From UBA964 sp031382085 (GTDB taxonomy: Bacteria > Pseudomonadota > Gammaproteobacteria > Steroidobacterales > Steroidobacteraceae), in assembly GCA_031382085.1 (NCBI GenBank), contig JANMYM010000086.1, positions 1 to 64,000 of the forward strand: a DNA stretch of 64,000 bases. The letters run 5' to 3'. The position numbers and the translations under genes were made by a program. Shown one piece after another: positions 1-8,977 of the stretch (the first letter of the stretch is position 1; each line of letters starts with the position of its first letter). The notes under the pieces were generated by a model. That model did not search any database and was not told where the DNA came from. It was given only the letters and a program-made list of their open reading frames with translations.

Positions 1-42
1 TACGGTACCGTCGCAGCGAACCAAGCTTGCGAGCGACAGCGG

Positions 43-654
43 CTAGCGGGCGGCGCACAGCGGCGGCAATGACTTGAGCAAGTCCCAGGTGGCCTGGAAC
101 TTTGCCATTTCATCCGCGGTCGGCTGCCGGCCTTCCGACGCAATGAAAACGCCGTAAGCGCTTTCGCCGCTCTCGCCGAAGAACATCAGGCCGCGTGTCG
201 CGCCTTCCTTGGTCGGCAACGCGAAGCCGTAGATTGCGGTAATCAGGTCCGGGCGCAGGTGTCCGCCGAGCCCGGCGCCTGAGGCTTTCAGGTTGAAGAA
301 CTTGCTGCGCTTAGATGGCTCACCCGGCGGAATTTTGCTGGTGACCTCAAAGACATTGCCGCCCTTGGTAATCAAAATCATGGATTCGCCCCAGGCGTTG
401 AGGCTGCCCCACACCTGCGCGAAGCTGGCACCGCTGACACCCACCGCCTGTTCGGGTTTATAAGTGCTGACGATCAATGCTTCATTCAGGCCCAGTTCCG
501 TGGCAATTGCCGCGCTGCTGACCGGACCGACAGGGCCCTTGGCGAGCGCTGGCGCGATGCGCGCGGCTTCGTCTTTGTTAGCACAGACACGCGGCGTGTC
601 GGCGATGGCCGTCGTCGCGGACAGGCACAGGATTATCGCAATGGGCAATTTCAT
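43..654 (-). CDS. secreted protein of unknown function
   Basis: I do not recognise the family. The frame is open further upstream, but I place the start at the ATG at 654: GAGGAG lies about 8 bases before it and the protein then begins with a classical signal peptide (MKLPIAIILCLS, cleavage probably after AIADT or nearby). That gives 203 residues. Two cysteines, one just after the signal peptide (VCANK) and one near the C-terminus (PLCAAR), could form a disulfide in the periplasm. It follows the CoA transferase gene by about 40 bases on the same strand and may be cotranscribed. No catalytic motif is visible. Confidence 0.7.
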   Translation of the reverse strand: MKLPIAIILCLSATTAIADTPRVCANKDEAARIAPALAKGPVGPVSSAAIATELGLNEALIVSTYKPEQAVGVSGASFAQVWGSLNAWGESMILITKGGNVFEVTSKIPPGEPSKRSKFFNLKASGAGLGGHLRPDLITAIYGFALPTKEGATRGLMFFGESGESAYGVFIASEGRQPTADEMAKFQATWDLLKSLPPLCAAR

Positions 655-695
655 TTGAGCTACTCCTCGTAAGTTCGGGATCACTAAGTTTGGGA

Positions 696-1925
696 TCAAT
701 CGCCGCCCTCGCCAACCGTCTTCAGGGCCTGCTCGGCGGTCATTGCGGCGCCGCTCGCTGTTAGCTGCCCGATCTCTTTATCTGACAGCCCCGCTTCGCG
801 CAACACTTCGACCGTGTGCTCGCCGAGTCGCGGCGCCGGCCGGGTAATAGCCGCTGGCGATGCACTGAAGTTCACCGGGAAGGATGCCATGCGCAGCCGG
901 CCCTCGGTCGGGTGTTCCTGAAACTGCCAGAAGCCCGTGGCCGTGAGATGCGGATCGGTGATCAGTTCCTCGAGGGTGTTGACGACAATCACAGGTACGC
1001 CGGACTTGTCGAACACCTTGAGCCACTCGGCGGTGGTACGGGTCGCCATGATCTCGCTGGTTTTCGAATAGGTCGCATCGATATTACGCACGCGGTTCGC
1101 GAGTGTCTTGAAGCGCGGATCATCGATCAGTTCCGGATGGCCGGTCAGGCGGCAGAACTTCTCCCAGTGCGCATCGAGGTACGGCAGTATCGCGATGTAA
1201 CTGTCCTTGGTCGGATAGGGTTTGCGATGCTGGCTCATCAGGCGCACATAACCCGGCGGGCCCTTCGGCGGTTCAAATACCATACCCCAGAGATGTTCGG
1301 CCATGACAAAGCTGGTCATGGTTTCGAACATCGGAACTTCGATCTCCTGGCCTTCGCCAGTACGCTCGCGGTGAAACAACGCGGCGAGAATGGCGTAGAC
1401 GGCGGTAATCGCCGTGGTCTTGTCGGCAACGATGGTCGGCAGGTAACGCGGCTCACCTAACACCAGCTTGTTCAGCATGGCGATGCCGCTGACCGCCTGG
1501 ATGGAATCGTCCAGCGCGCCGAAGCTGCCATACGGACCCTTTTTCGAATAACCATACGCGCCACAGTAAATGATGTGCGGATTGACCTGCTTCAGGTCGG
1601 CATAATCCAGACCGAGCTTGGTCATGACCTGCGGCCGGTTGTTGTGCATCAGCACGTCCGCGGTCTTCACCATGGCTAACAAGGCAGCGCGCGCCGCCGG
1701 TTGCTTGAGATCGAGCACGATGCCGCGCTTGTTGCGATTGCAGGTGAGATAGAGTGCGCCCATGCCCGGATTGGCGGCTGCGCCGAGCGTGCGATTGCTG
1801 TCGCCGCGCGGCTGTTCGATCTTGACGACATCGGCGCCCATGTCGCCCAGCATCTGGCAGGCCCAGGGGCCCAGCACCACACTGGTCATTTCAATGACTT
1901 TGATTCCCTGCAATGGTCCGGCCAC
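696..1925 (-). CDS. CaiB/BaiF family (family III) CoA transferase
   Basis: Family III enzymes move CoA between a donor thioester and a carboxylic acid through an aspartyl-CoA intermediate. The N-terminus (GIKVIEMTS, then GADVVKIEQPRGD) and the block GIVLDLKQPAAR are the family signature; the likely catalytic Asp is in TIVADKTTA. I choose the GTG at 1925, preceded by AGAGG 7 bases upstream, giving 409 residues, the usual length. The open frame runs 50 residues further but that part has no family resemblance. Substrate cannot be told from sequence. A divergent membrane protein gene starts 136 bases away. Confidence 0.88.
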   Translation of the reverse strand: MAGPLQGIKVIEMTSVVLGPWACQMLGDMGADVVKIEQPRGDSNRTLGAAANPGMGALYLTCNRNKRGIVLDLKQPAARAALLAMVKTADVLMHNNRPQVMTKLGLDYADLKQVNPHIIYCGAYGYSKKGPYGSFGALDDSIQAVSGIAMLNKLVLGEPRYLPTIVADKTTAITAVYAILAALFHRERTGEGQEIEVPMFETMTSFVMAEHLWGMVFEPPKGPPGYVRLMSQHRKPYPTKDSYIAILPYLDAHWEKFCRLTGHPELIDDPRFKTLANRVRNIDATYSKTSEIMATRTTAEWLKVFDKSGVPVIVVNTLEELITDPHLTATGFWQFQEHPTEGRLRMASFPVNFSASPAAITRPAPRLGEHTVEVLREAGLSDKEIGQLTASGAAMTAEQALKTVGEGGD

Positions 1926-2061
1926 CTGGCGTCCTCTTAAATGTGCAGCCCCGCGAATGACTGCGGCCAAATTAGGGGCAGCGGTCGCGACACGCAAGCA
2001 CAATCGCCTTTGGGCCCTGCTCTGTGGTTTACTCGCCGCGAAATCTATCGGAGGACATCGC

Positions 2062-2784
2062 GTGTATACCGCCATATTCTGGATGCAGACCCTGCTGCAC
2101 GTGCTGCTGGTGGCATGGCTGGTCAGGATCTATCGCCAGAGCGGCCTGCTGGTGGCGGCCGTGCTGATCATTCCGCAGGCCGGCCTCGTCTGGGATAACG
2201 GCGTCGTCGCGGCCGGCAGCCTGATCGGCATCGGCGACACGCTGAAGGCTCTGTCCTGGCCACGGTTCTGGGTCCACTGGATTTTCGGCGCCTGGCTTAT
2301 CATCGGTTGCGGCGCGGTGCTGCGCCTGGCTGGCGTGCGCTGGGCGCAGACACGTGCCGGGATGCTGGTGTTCTGCCTGCTAACAGCGGCGCTGATGATT
2401 TACGACCTGCCGCATTTTTTCCGCGACCAGCTGTACCCGGTGTGTGAAAAGGGACTGGTGCGCTACTCCACCGTGGTCACGGCCGATCGCCTGTGTTTCG
2501 AGGGCCAGTCGCTTACACCCCGCGGCGCGCCACCCTACCCATCCATCATTGCCTGCCTGGTTGTCATTGCAGTCGGCGTGGTACTGCTGATCCGTCGACG
2601 GTTCATCTGGATGCTGTTAGGCGGCGTGGTGATGCTGCTGTCGGCGGCGCCGCCCGGCATGAAACTCAAGCTCGACAATCTCAGCGAAGTGTTCATCACC
2701 GGCGGTGTCATCTGGGCGCTGGCCACACTGACCCGCGGGCGCGCCCGGCAACCCCTGTCGAGCGACAGCACCCGCCTTGCCTGA
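2062..2784 (+). CDS. multi-pass membrane protein, unknown
   Basis: No family recognised. The GTG at 2062 follows GGAGGA by 6 bases and starts directly at the first hydrophobic segment, giving 240 residues; the longer open frame to the left lies antisense to the CoA transferase and is rejected. About six hydrophobic helices are visible, with a long polar loop in the middle (YDLPHFFRDQLYPVCEKG to DRLCFEG) holding two cysteines, possibly periplasmic and disulfide-bonded. Its last 8 bases overlap the following transporter gene, so the two are probably translated together. Confidence 0.75.
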   Translation: MYTAIFWMQTLLHVLLVAWLVRIYRQSGLLVAAVLIIPQAGLVWDNGVVAAGSLIGIGDTLKALSWPRFWVHWIFGAWLIIGCGAVLRLAGVRWAQTRAGMLVFCLLTAALMIYDLPHFFRDQLYPVCEKGLVRYSTVVTADRLCFEGQSLTPRGAPPYPSIIACLVVIAVGVVLLIRRRFIWMLLGGVVMLLSAAPPGMKLKLDNLSEVFITGGVIWALATLTRGRARQPLSSDSTRLA

Positions 2785-3709
2785 TTCGCAATCGAAACAT
2801 GCCGTAACCTGGGGTCTGGTGCTGGTTGGATTTGGCGCGATGCTGTTCGCCTGCAAGGGTCTTTTTGCCAAGGCCCTGTATGCACGCGGCGTCGACAGCG
2901 ACACCCTGGTAACCGTGCGCGCACTGATCGCACTGCCATTGTTCTGGAGCTTTGCCCTGCTGCGCGAAGGCCGCGCGGCGCTTGCAGCATCATCGCGAAC
3001 CGCTTTGTTAGCCGCCGCGGCAGCGGGCGTCATCTGCTATTTCTTCGGCGCGCTGGTGGATTTTCACGCGCTGACGCTGATCGATGCGAGTATCGAACGC
3101 GTGTTGCTGTTCAGTTATCCGGCGTTTGTCGTCGCGGCCACCGCGTTCATGGAGCGGCGCCGGCCGACCAATGCTGTCTTGTCAGCTGTCGCGCTGACCT
3201 GGACCGGCATATTCTTTTCGGTCGGCGGCTTCGACCTGGACGAATTGCGGGCTAACGCGACCGGCGGCTTCTACGCCATTCTGGCCGGCCTCAGCTACGG
3301 CATTTATTTTTTGATCGGCGCGCGCTTCACCCGGGAACTTGGCAGCGCGCGTTTCACGCTGTACGCAATGACCGCGTCGGCCGCCGCGTTAGCAATGCAT
3401 TTTCTGGTCACTGGCAGTGTTGCTGCCATCGTCAATTACGACCCTGGCACCTGGCTGCTGCTGCTCGCGATCAGCACCATCTGCATGTTCGTGCCGGCAC
3501 TGCTGCAGGCCGAGGGCCTGCGGCGCGTGGGCGCGGTGCGCGGCGCGGTCGTTGCCACGGTCGGTCCTCCGACCACGGTCATGCTCGCATACTGGCTCCT
3601 CAACGAGCGCCTGACCGGCTGGCAGGTCGCGGGCATGCTGCTGATACTGTCGGGAATCCTGGTGCTGGACCTGGCGCGCCTGAAAACGCCGGCGCTGCCG
3701 GTGGAATAG
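2777..3709 (+). CDS. EamA/DMT-family transporter
   Basis: This is a drug/metabolite-transporter superfamily protein: about ten membrane helices in two EamA repeats over 310 residues, with typical stretches such as FACKGLFAKALY in the first half and a helix end GILVLDLARL. Members export amino acids, nucleosides or other small metabolites; the substrate is not readable. The only start I can find is a TTG at 2777 that overlaps the stop of the membrane-protein gene, with no strong Shine-Dalgarno, so translation is probably coupled to the upstream gene. Confidence 0.85.
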   Translation: MPDSQSKHAVTWGLVLVGFGAMLFACKGLFAKALYARGVDSDTLVTVRALIALPLFWSFALLREGRAALAASSRTALLAAAAAGVICYFFGALVDFHALTLIDASIERVLLFSYPAFVVAATAFMERRRPTNAVLSAVALTWTGIFFSVGGFDLDELRANATGGFYAILAGLSYGIYFLIGARFTRELGSARFTLYAMTASAAALAMHFLVTGSVAAIVNYDPGTWLLLLAISTICMFVPALLQAEGLRRVGAVRGAVVATVGPPTTVMLAYWLLNERLTGWQVAGMLLILSGILVLDLARLKTPALPVE

Positions 3710-3723
3710 CGTCAATATCACCT

Positions 3724-3978
3724 GTGCAGCGTACAAATACTGGTTTGTTCCTGGACTTTGACGGCACGCTGGTCGACTTCGCACTGCCACCTGCTGCGGT
3801 GCGTGCTGACGCGCGGCTCATCGGTCTGCTAACACAATTGGCAACCACGCTGCACGGGTCGCTGGCTCTGACGGTGCACTATCGACATGCCCCACAGCAC
3901 GAACGCGCGACACGCGAATTTGCGCCGTTGCAATTTCCGGACCCCGCTGCGCTGCTCGACTGGCTTCAAGATCTATGA
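3724..3978 (+). pseudogene. internally deleted trehalose-6-phosphate phosphatase (OtsB remnant)
   Basis: The 84-residue product starts (GTG at 3724) with the haloacid-dehalogenase motif I of OtsB, LFLDFDGTLVDF, then a short helix and HGSLAL where intact OtsB continues to the SGR motif. Instead it jumps to TVHYRHAP, a segment normally about 90 residues later, and then to a C-terminal-like end (FPDPAALLDWLQDL). Motifs II and III and the GDDxTDE motif are missing, so phosphatase activity is unlikely although the frame is intact. Its TGA overlaps the ATG of otsA. OtsB is usually about 240-260 residues. It could be a decayed gene or a retained mini-protein. Confidence 0.72.
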
Positions 3979-5369
3979 GCCGCGTTGTCACGGTCTCGAA
4001 TCGCGTGCTGTCATCGGGTCAACACGGCGTGGTCAGCGGACTCGGCAACGCCTTGCGGCAGGCGTTGCGCGGCCAGGACGCGCTCTGGTTCGGCTGGGAC
4101 GGCCTGGTCAGCAACCAAGCCGCAGCGCATGCCAGGCTCTATCAAGACGACGCGATCCACTATGCAACCTTCAGCCTCCTGCCGGATGAATACCGGCATT
4201 ACTACGCCGGCTTTTGCAACAGCACGCTGTGGCCTTGGTTGCATGGCTTACCGGATCAGGTTCAGGGGCAGGCACGCGACTATTGGGCCTATCGGGCTGC
4301 GAATCGCCGGTTTGCACGGCTGCTGCATCCGTTGTTGCATGACGATGATTTGATCTGGGTCCATGACTATCACCTGCTGCCGCTGGCTCAGGAACTGCGT
4401 CGCCTCGGCGTTCAGGCGCGCATCGGGTTCTTTTTGCACACGGCGTTCGCGATCCCGGAAACGCAGCACCGGCAGCCGATCCTTACGGATCTGCTGCCGG
4501 CCATACGTCACTACGATCTGGCGGGTTTTCAGACGCGCCAGGACCGGGACGCGTTTGCACTGTCAGTGGCTCGTATCCCAGACTTTGTTAGCGGCCCGGA
4601 AACACTGATTTGCCCCGTGGGCGTCGATGCACCTGCCCTGCAGTCACAGGCCCGACGTTCGCGCATGCAGGAAAATACTGCTGTGGCGCCTCTCATGCTG
4701 GGCATTGATCGCCTCGACCCTGCCAAGGGACTGCAGGAACGCCTGACAGGTTTCGAGTCCTTCATGGCCTCCTCGGCCGACGCCCGCCACCGGCTGCGCT
4801 ACCGGCAGATCGCGGCGCCGACGCGCGTGGACCTGCCCGATTACCAGGCCTTGCGCAGCGCGCTGCGGAATCGCGCCGCGGCCATTCAGGCTCGTTACTC
4901 TGTAAGCACCGAGACGCCAATCGAGTGGCTGGAGCATTGTGTGCCGCACGCAGAGGCGCTCAGTCAGCTGGCGGCTGCGGATATCGCCTGCGTCACGCCA
5001 CTGCGGGACGGCCTGAACCTGGTTGCCAAAGAGTTCGTGGCGGTGCAGGACAGCGCCGATCCTGGCATCCTCATTCTGGCAAAAACCGCGGGCGCAGCCC
5101 GCGAGCTAACAAGCGCGCTGCTGGTCGATGCCGAAGAACCCGGGAGCATCACGGCCGCCATTGTGCAGGCATTGGGTATGCGCCTGGCAGAACGCCGCGC
5201 GCGACATCAGCAACTCTGGTCGGCATTGCAACGGCATACCTTGTCACACTGGTATCAAGACCTGGTCACGGCCCTCGACAGCAGCGCCACGCAAGACCAA
5301 CGCCTCAGCACACAAGCAGCCTGGGTGGACCGCGAAACACGTTTCCAATCTGCGAAAATCCGGCTGTAG
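3975..5369 (+). CDS. otsA: trehalose-6-phosphate synthase (GT20)
   Basis: Makes trehalose 6-phosphate from UDP-glucose and glucose 6-phosphate in the cytoplasm. Family marks in order: SNRV near the N-terminus with a glycine loop (VVSGLGNAL), VHDYHLLPL near residue 128, FFLHTAFAIPE, GIDRLDPAKG near residue 241 (the usual text is DRLDYxKG) and PLRDGLNLVAKEFVA near 341, which holds the sugar-nucleotide site. Length 464 is normal. It starts by ATGA overlap with the OtsB remnant, and its 3' end overlaps the convergent selD by 65 bases. No intact phosphatase partner is in the window. Confidence 0.93.
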   Translation: MSRVVTVSNRVLSSGQHGVVSGLGNALRQALRGQDALWFGWDGLVSNQAAAHARLYQDDAIHYATFSLLPDEYRHYYAGFCNSTLWPWLHGLPDQVQGQARDYWAYRAANRRFARLLHPLLHDDDLIWVHDYHLLPLAQELRRLGVQARIGFFLHTAFAIPETQHRQPILTDLLPAIRHYDLAGFQTRQDRDAFALSVARIPDFVSGPETLICPVGVDAPALQSQARRSRMQENTAVAPLMLGIDRLDPAKGLQERLTGFESFMASSADARHRLRYRQIAAPTRVDLPDYQALRSALRNRAAAIQARYSVSTETPIEWLEHCVPHAEALSQLAAADIACVTPLRDGLNLVAKEFVAVQDSADPGILILAKTAGAARELTSALLVDAEEPGSITAAIVQALGMRLAERRARHQQLWSALQRHTLSHWYQDLVTALDSSATQDQRLSTQAAWVDRETRFQSAKIRL

Positions 5370-6339
5370 TGAGTGCCGCGACTTCCGCGGCGTCAACCGC
5401 GACCAACAAGCCCCCGGATGTTTGTGGATCCGTGACCACTACCTGCAGTTCCTGGCTCACACTGCCCGAAAATTCGAGCACGCTGCCGGACGGCCGCGGT
5501 TGACGGTGCGCCGACGTGCGCACCCCGGCCTGCGCCGCCGCCAGTGCGCCTGCTAACAGCGGCACGCGGTCCGATTCCAGACGGGCGCTGACACCCGACT
5601 GAGTAATCATTTCTTCGAGGTGACCGACCAGGCCGAATCCCGACACATCGGTCACCGCATGCGGAGCACGCGCGAGCGCCTGCAACGCGGCCGCGGCCGC
5701 ACGATTGGTGGTCTTCATCGACGCGATCGCCGCCGCCAGGGGACCCGGCCTGTTTGCCGACACCAGCAAGCCCGTGCCCAGCGGCTTCGACAGCATCAGC
5801 ACATCACCGGCCCGCGCGCCGCACTTGCGCCAGATCCGCTCGGGATGCACGAAGCCTAACACGCAGAGGCCGAATACCGGTTCCACGCAATGAATGCTGT
5901 GCCCGCCCAGCACCGAGCCGCCGCATTGCCGGACCACCGCCGCGGCCGCGCCCGCAACGCGGGCGAGCACATCAGCCGGAACTCCTGCCGGAAAACCGGA
6001 CACCGCCAGCGCAAACGCCACCGAGCCCCCCATCGCGTAGATATCGCTGACGGCGTTCGCGGCCGCGATGGCCCCATAGTCGTCAGGATCGTCCAGCAGC
6101 GGCGGAAAAAAATCCACGGTCGCAATGAGCGCGCGCTCGCCGTCGAGCGCGTACACGGCGGCATCGTCATACGGCGTCAGGCCGACCAGGACCTCGGCGC
6201 CAACACCTGCAGCGGCAGCCACCTGACCTAACAAGGCTACTATGTCGCTCGGGGCCTTGGCGGCGCAGCCACCGCAACCCGCCAACGCGCGCAGCCCGGC
6301 AAAGGGCGTCGTCGCTGTCCTGGATTCGACAATGCTCAT
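5305..6339 (-). CDS. selD: selenide, water dikinase
   Basis: Produces selenophosphate from selenide and ATP, the selenium donor for selenocysteine and selenouridine. The catalytic region reads AGCGGCAAKAP, with Cys22, Cys25 and Lys28 as candidate active-site residues; E. coli has a GCGCK arrangement here. Further marks: YDDAAVYAL, TVDFFPP, GGHSI and DVSGFGLVGHLEEM, and TDPQTSGGLL near the C-terminus. It is last in the minus-strand operon, 10 bases after the acyl-CoA dehydrogenase. No other selenium gene or in-frame-TGA selenoprotein was seen in the window. Confidence 0.92.
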   Translation of the reverse strand: MSIVESRTATTPFAGLRALAGCGGCAAKAPSDIVALLGQVAAAAGVGAEVLVGLTPYDDAAVYALDGERALIATVDFFPPLLDDPDDYGAIAAANAVSDIYAMGGSVAFALAVSGFPAGVPADVLARVAGAAAAVVRQCGGSVLGGHSIHCVEPVFGLCVLGFVHPERIWRKCGARAGDVLMLSKPLGTGLLVSANRPGPLAAAIASMKTTNRAAAAALQALARAPHAVTDVSGFGLVGHLEEMITQSGVSARLESDRVPLLAGALAAAQAGVRTSAHRQPRPSGSVLEFSGSVSQELQVVVTDPQTSGGLLVAVDAAEVAALTTAGFSQIGNVFRGPPRLLVC

Positions 6340-6349
6340 CGCCGCGGGT

Positions 6350-7636
6350 TCACGACTTCACTGGCGCAGACTTGGACGCGTCGAACCGCAGCCCCAGGGT
6401 TTCCGCAATGGTCGTGCGCTGCACTTCGTCGGTGCCGCCTGGTATTCGCAGGTTGCGCGCAATCTGGAACAACTTGTTGATCGGGTTGTTGCGCATGACG
6501 CCGTAGCCGCCATGGATCTGCAACGCGCGGTCAGCCACACGGTAGAACGATTCGTCGTTACTGACCTTGAGCGCGCAGATGCGGCGGATTTCATCTTTCG
6601 GCCGCGGCAGCGCGTACCAGGGACCCGGATGATCGATGCTGCGCGCCACCTCGAGCGACAAGGATCGTGTCTGCAACCAGTCCACGTACATGTCGGAAAT
6701 CATCCATTGAATGCCCTGGTTGGCGCCTAACGGCTTGTCCGCGATGACGCGTGACTGCGCACGTTCGAGACTGCGCTCGATCAGGTAACGCGACCAGCCC
6801 GAACACATGCCCGCGCGCCGCATGCGCGTGTAGTTGAAGGACATGACGGCGATATCAAATCCCTGGCCGGGTTCACCGATCACGGCGCTGTCCGGCAATA
6901 CCATGTCGTCGAAGAAAATCTCGCCGGTATAACCGTCACCGAACATGGTCTGGTACACGCGGCCGTGCCGGTAGCCCTTGCCCAGATACTCACGGGTGTC
7001 GAACATGAAATACGTGAATGAACGCCGGCCCGCGCCTGGCTCCGTAATCGCAAGCACCTGGGCGACATCCGCATCGAACGCGTTGGTGATGTAGGCCTTG
7101 CCGCCTGTTAGCACCCAATCCCGGCCGCGGCGCGTGGCCCGGGTCTTCATATCGAATAAATTGGACCCGGCGCCGGCTTCGGTAACGCCGTGCAGGCTGG
7201 TTTTCTCGCCGCGAACCAGCGGCGCGACAAACCGCTCGCGTTGATGGTCGTGGCAATACAACAGGCGCGGTGTCGCACCCTCCGACCAGGACAGCAGCGC
7301 GGGATTGAGGCCGCAGCCATAGCCATAGACTTTTTCTTCGACATAGATCATGTCGGTGCGCCCCAAACCCGCGCCACCCAGTCGTTCCGGCAAATGCGCG
7401 CTGTAGACGCCGGCCTTACCTGCCGCGCGCATGATTTCCCGGCGCGCCGCCAGAATTTCCGGATGCAGCTTGCCATCCCGGTCGAGGTACAGCATTTCGT
7501 CGGACAGCCGCGCGTGCAAGGCCTTTTCCCGCGGCGCAACTTCATCCAGATAAAGTTTGCCGACGCTTTCCAGGATGCCGCGCAGGTGCGCCGGCGGGTG
7601 CAATTCGGTTTCCAGCAGGCTCGGTTTCGTAGTCAT
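6350..7636 (-). CDS. acyl-CoA dehydrogenase family protein
   Basis: FAD flavoprotein of the acyl-CoA dehydrogenase fold, 428 residues: GVTEAGAGSN in the flavin-binding middle domain, KAYITNAFDAD, and a C-terminal helical domain with LQIHGGYG and GGTDEVQRTTIA. In MCAD-type enzymes the base is the Glu in EGT; here it is Gly (GGT). The alternative helix-G position (isovaleryl type, usually YER) reads YTRM, so I cannot see the usual catalytic Glu. A GGAG sits 8 bases before the ATG, with a CTAAC motif between. Operon member, 15 bases after the phosphoglycerate mutase gene. Confidence 0.9.
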   Translation of the reverse strand: MTTKPSLLETELHPPAHLRGILESVGKLYLDEVAPREKALHARLSDEMLYLDRDGKLHPEILAARREIMRAAGKAGVYSAHLPERLGGAGLGRTDMIYVEEKVYGYGCGLNPALLSWSEGATPRLLYCHDHQRERFVAPLVRGEKTSLHGVTEAGAGSNLFDMKTRATRRGRDWVLTGGKAYITNAFDADVAQVLAITEPGAGRRSFTYFMFDTREYLGKGYRHGRVYQTMFGDGYTGEIFFDDMVLPDSAVIGEPGQGFDIAVMSFNYTRMRRAGMCSGWSRYLIERSLERAQSRVIADKPLGANQGIQWMISDMYVDWLQTRSLSLEVARSIDHPGPWYALPRPKDEIRRICALKVSNDESFYRVADRALQIHGGYGVMRNNPINKLFQIARNLRIPGGTDEVQRTTIAETLGLRFDASKSAPVKS

Positions 7637-7651
7637 TTTGTTAGCTCCGGA

Positions 7652-8977
7652 TTAATCAGGCAATGGCATTGGCGCCGGGTTACCGGGCATGGCGACGGAA
7701 ATGCCAGGGCCCGGCCGGTGCCCGAGAAAAAATGGCCGATTGGCAATTCCTGCCAGCAGCGGCAGCACCTCGGCAGCGCGCAGCCGGCCGAGCTCGCCGC
7801 GCATTGCGCTGCGCTCACCGAACTGCAGCACCGCGTCGGGTCGCAGGCCTGGCGCTGCGACCACCAAAGGCGTTGGATCGCCGCTGTGCAGCAAGAACCC
7901 TCGTGACGGCGATGCGTGATCGCCCGTCACCGCAACCACTGCCCGATCCGACAGCGCGAGCAAACCGGCCAGCCCGGCGTCGACCGCCTCGATCACATCG
8001 CGCTTGAACAGAGGCTTCTTGGTGTGCGCGGCCTCGTCGGTCGCCTTGAAGTGCACGTGAACAAAGTCGTGGTCATCCAGAAGTTTGTTAGCTGCCACCA
8101 GGCGGTTTTCAATGTCCCGGGCCGGATCGAGCGCATCGTAGGGAAGATCGACCAGCGTCATCTTCAGGAGCCGTGCCAATCCGCGGTACAAGGCTGTATC
8201 TGTGACCGCAGCGCCGCGCAGCCCGGTGTGCGCGTGGAAATCGGGCAGCGCCGGATCTAACATACTCGCCCATTTGGTGACTGCGACCTCAAGGGGCGGC
8301 AGCCCGACCGCACGTCGCAGCGCATTCGCCGGATGATGTCGCAGTATCTGCCGGCTGTCGAGCAACCAGGCCTGCAACAACGCTGCAAAATGCCGCGCGC
8401 GTGCCGGATCGCGGCTTTCAGGCAACCCTTGTGGTTGCATCCACGGATGCAGGTGCTCGAACAGCGCATCGCTGTCGCTGACATCCCGGGTGCCGGCGCC
8501 GCGCGCCACCAGCACCGACTCGCCGGTTCGCAGCGGCAGAATCTCAAAGCTAACACCGTCCACATTCCGGCCGGCCAAAGCGCCGAACAGCTGCTGGCAG
8601 GTTTCATCGTCCAGCCGCGGCCGGGCACGCTCGCCCAGCCACAACTTGCCATCGCGAATCGTGGCTGCGCGCAGGGCGAGATGAAACATCGGTTCGGCGA
8701 TCGGCGCCTGCTGCCCCATGCCGAGCAGCTCGATGAGTGCGCGGCCGGCAAACGGCACTTCGCCAAAGCCAAACAAGGCCCAGTGCGCGGTTTCGCTGGA
8801 GGTTGCGCGGCCAGGCCCAAAGGGCACGTGGACCCCGTTGCAGCCACGCGCCGCCAGCGCATCCAGTTGGGGTGTGCGTGCTGCTTCGCAGGGCGTACGA
8901 TCGCCCAGCTCAGGGCATGCTCGGTCGCCGAGGCCATCGAGGATGACTAACAAAACAGGCAGACGGTCGTCGATCAT
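7652..8977 (-). CDS. archaeal-type cofactor-independent phosphoglycerate mutase
   Basis: Member of the alkaline-phosphatase superfamily, closest by eye to ApgM, which interconverts 3- and 2-phosphoglycerate with two metal ions and a phospho-serine. Visible marks: VILDGLGDR at the N-terminus (metal Asp14), TPCEAARTPQLDALA, a SSETAHW segment with the candidate nucleophilic Ser, HVHFKATDEAAH, and VTGDHASPSRGFLLHSGDPTP with metal ligands near the C-terminus. 441 residues. Its start overlaps the stop of the adenylyltransferase gene as ATGA. Substrate could differ within this superfamily. Confidence 0.83.
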   Translation of the reverse strand: MIDDRLPVLLVILDGLGDRACPELGDRTPCEAARTPQLDALAARGCNGVHVPFGPGRATSSETAHWALFGFGEVPFAGRALIELLGMGQQAPIAEPMFHLALRAATIRDGKLWLGERARPRLDDETCQQLFGALAGRNVDGVSFEILPLRTGESVLVARGAGTRDVSDSDALFEHLHPWMQPQGLPESRDPARARHFAALLQAWLLDSRQILRHHPANALRRAVGLPPLEVAVTKWASMLDPALPDFHAHTGLRGAAVTDTALYRGLARLLKMTLVDLPYDALDPARDIENRLVAANKLLDDHDFVHVHFKATDEAAHTKKPLFKRDVIEAVDAGLAGLLALSDRAVVAVTGDHASPSRGFLLHSGDPTPLVVAAPGLRPDAVLQFGERSAMRGELGRLRAAEVLPLLAGIANRPFFLGHRPGPGISVAMPGNPAPMPLPD

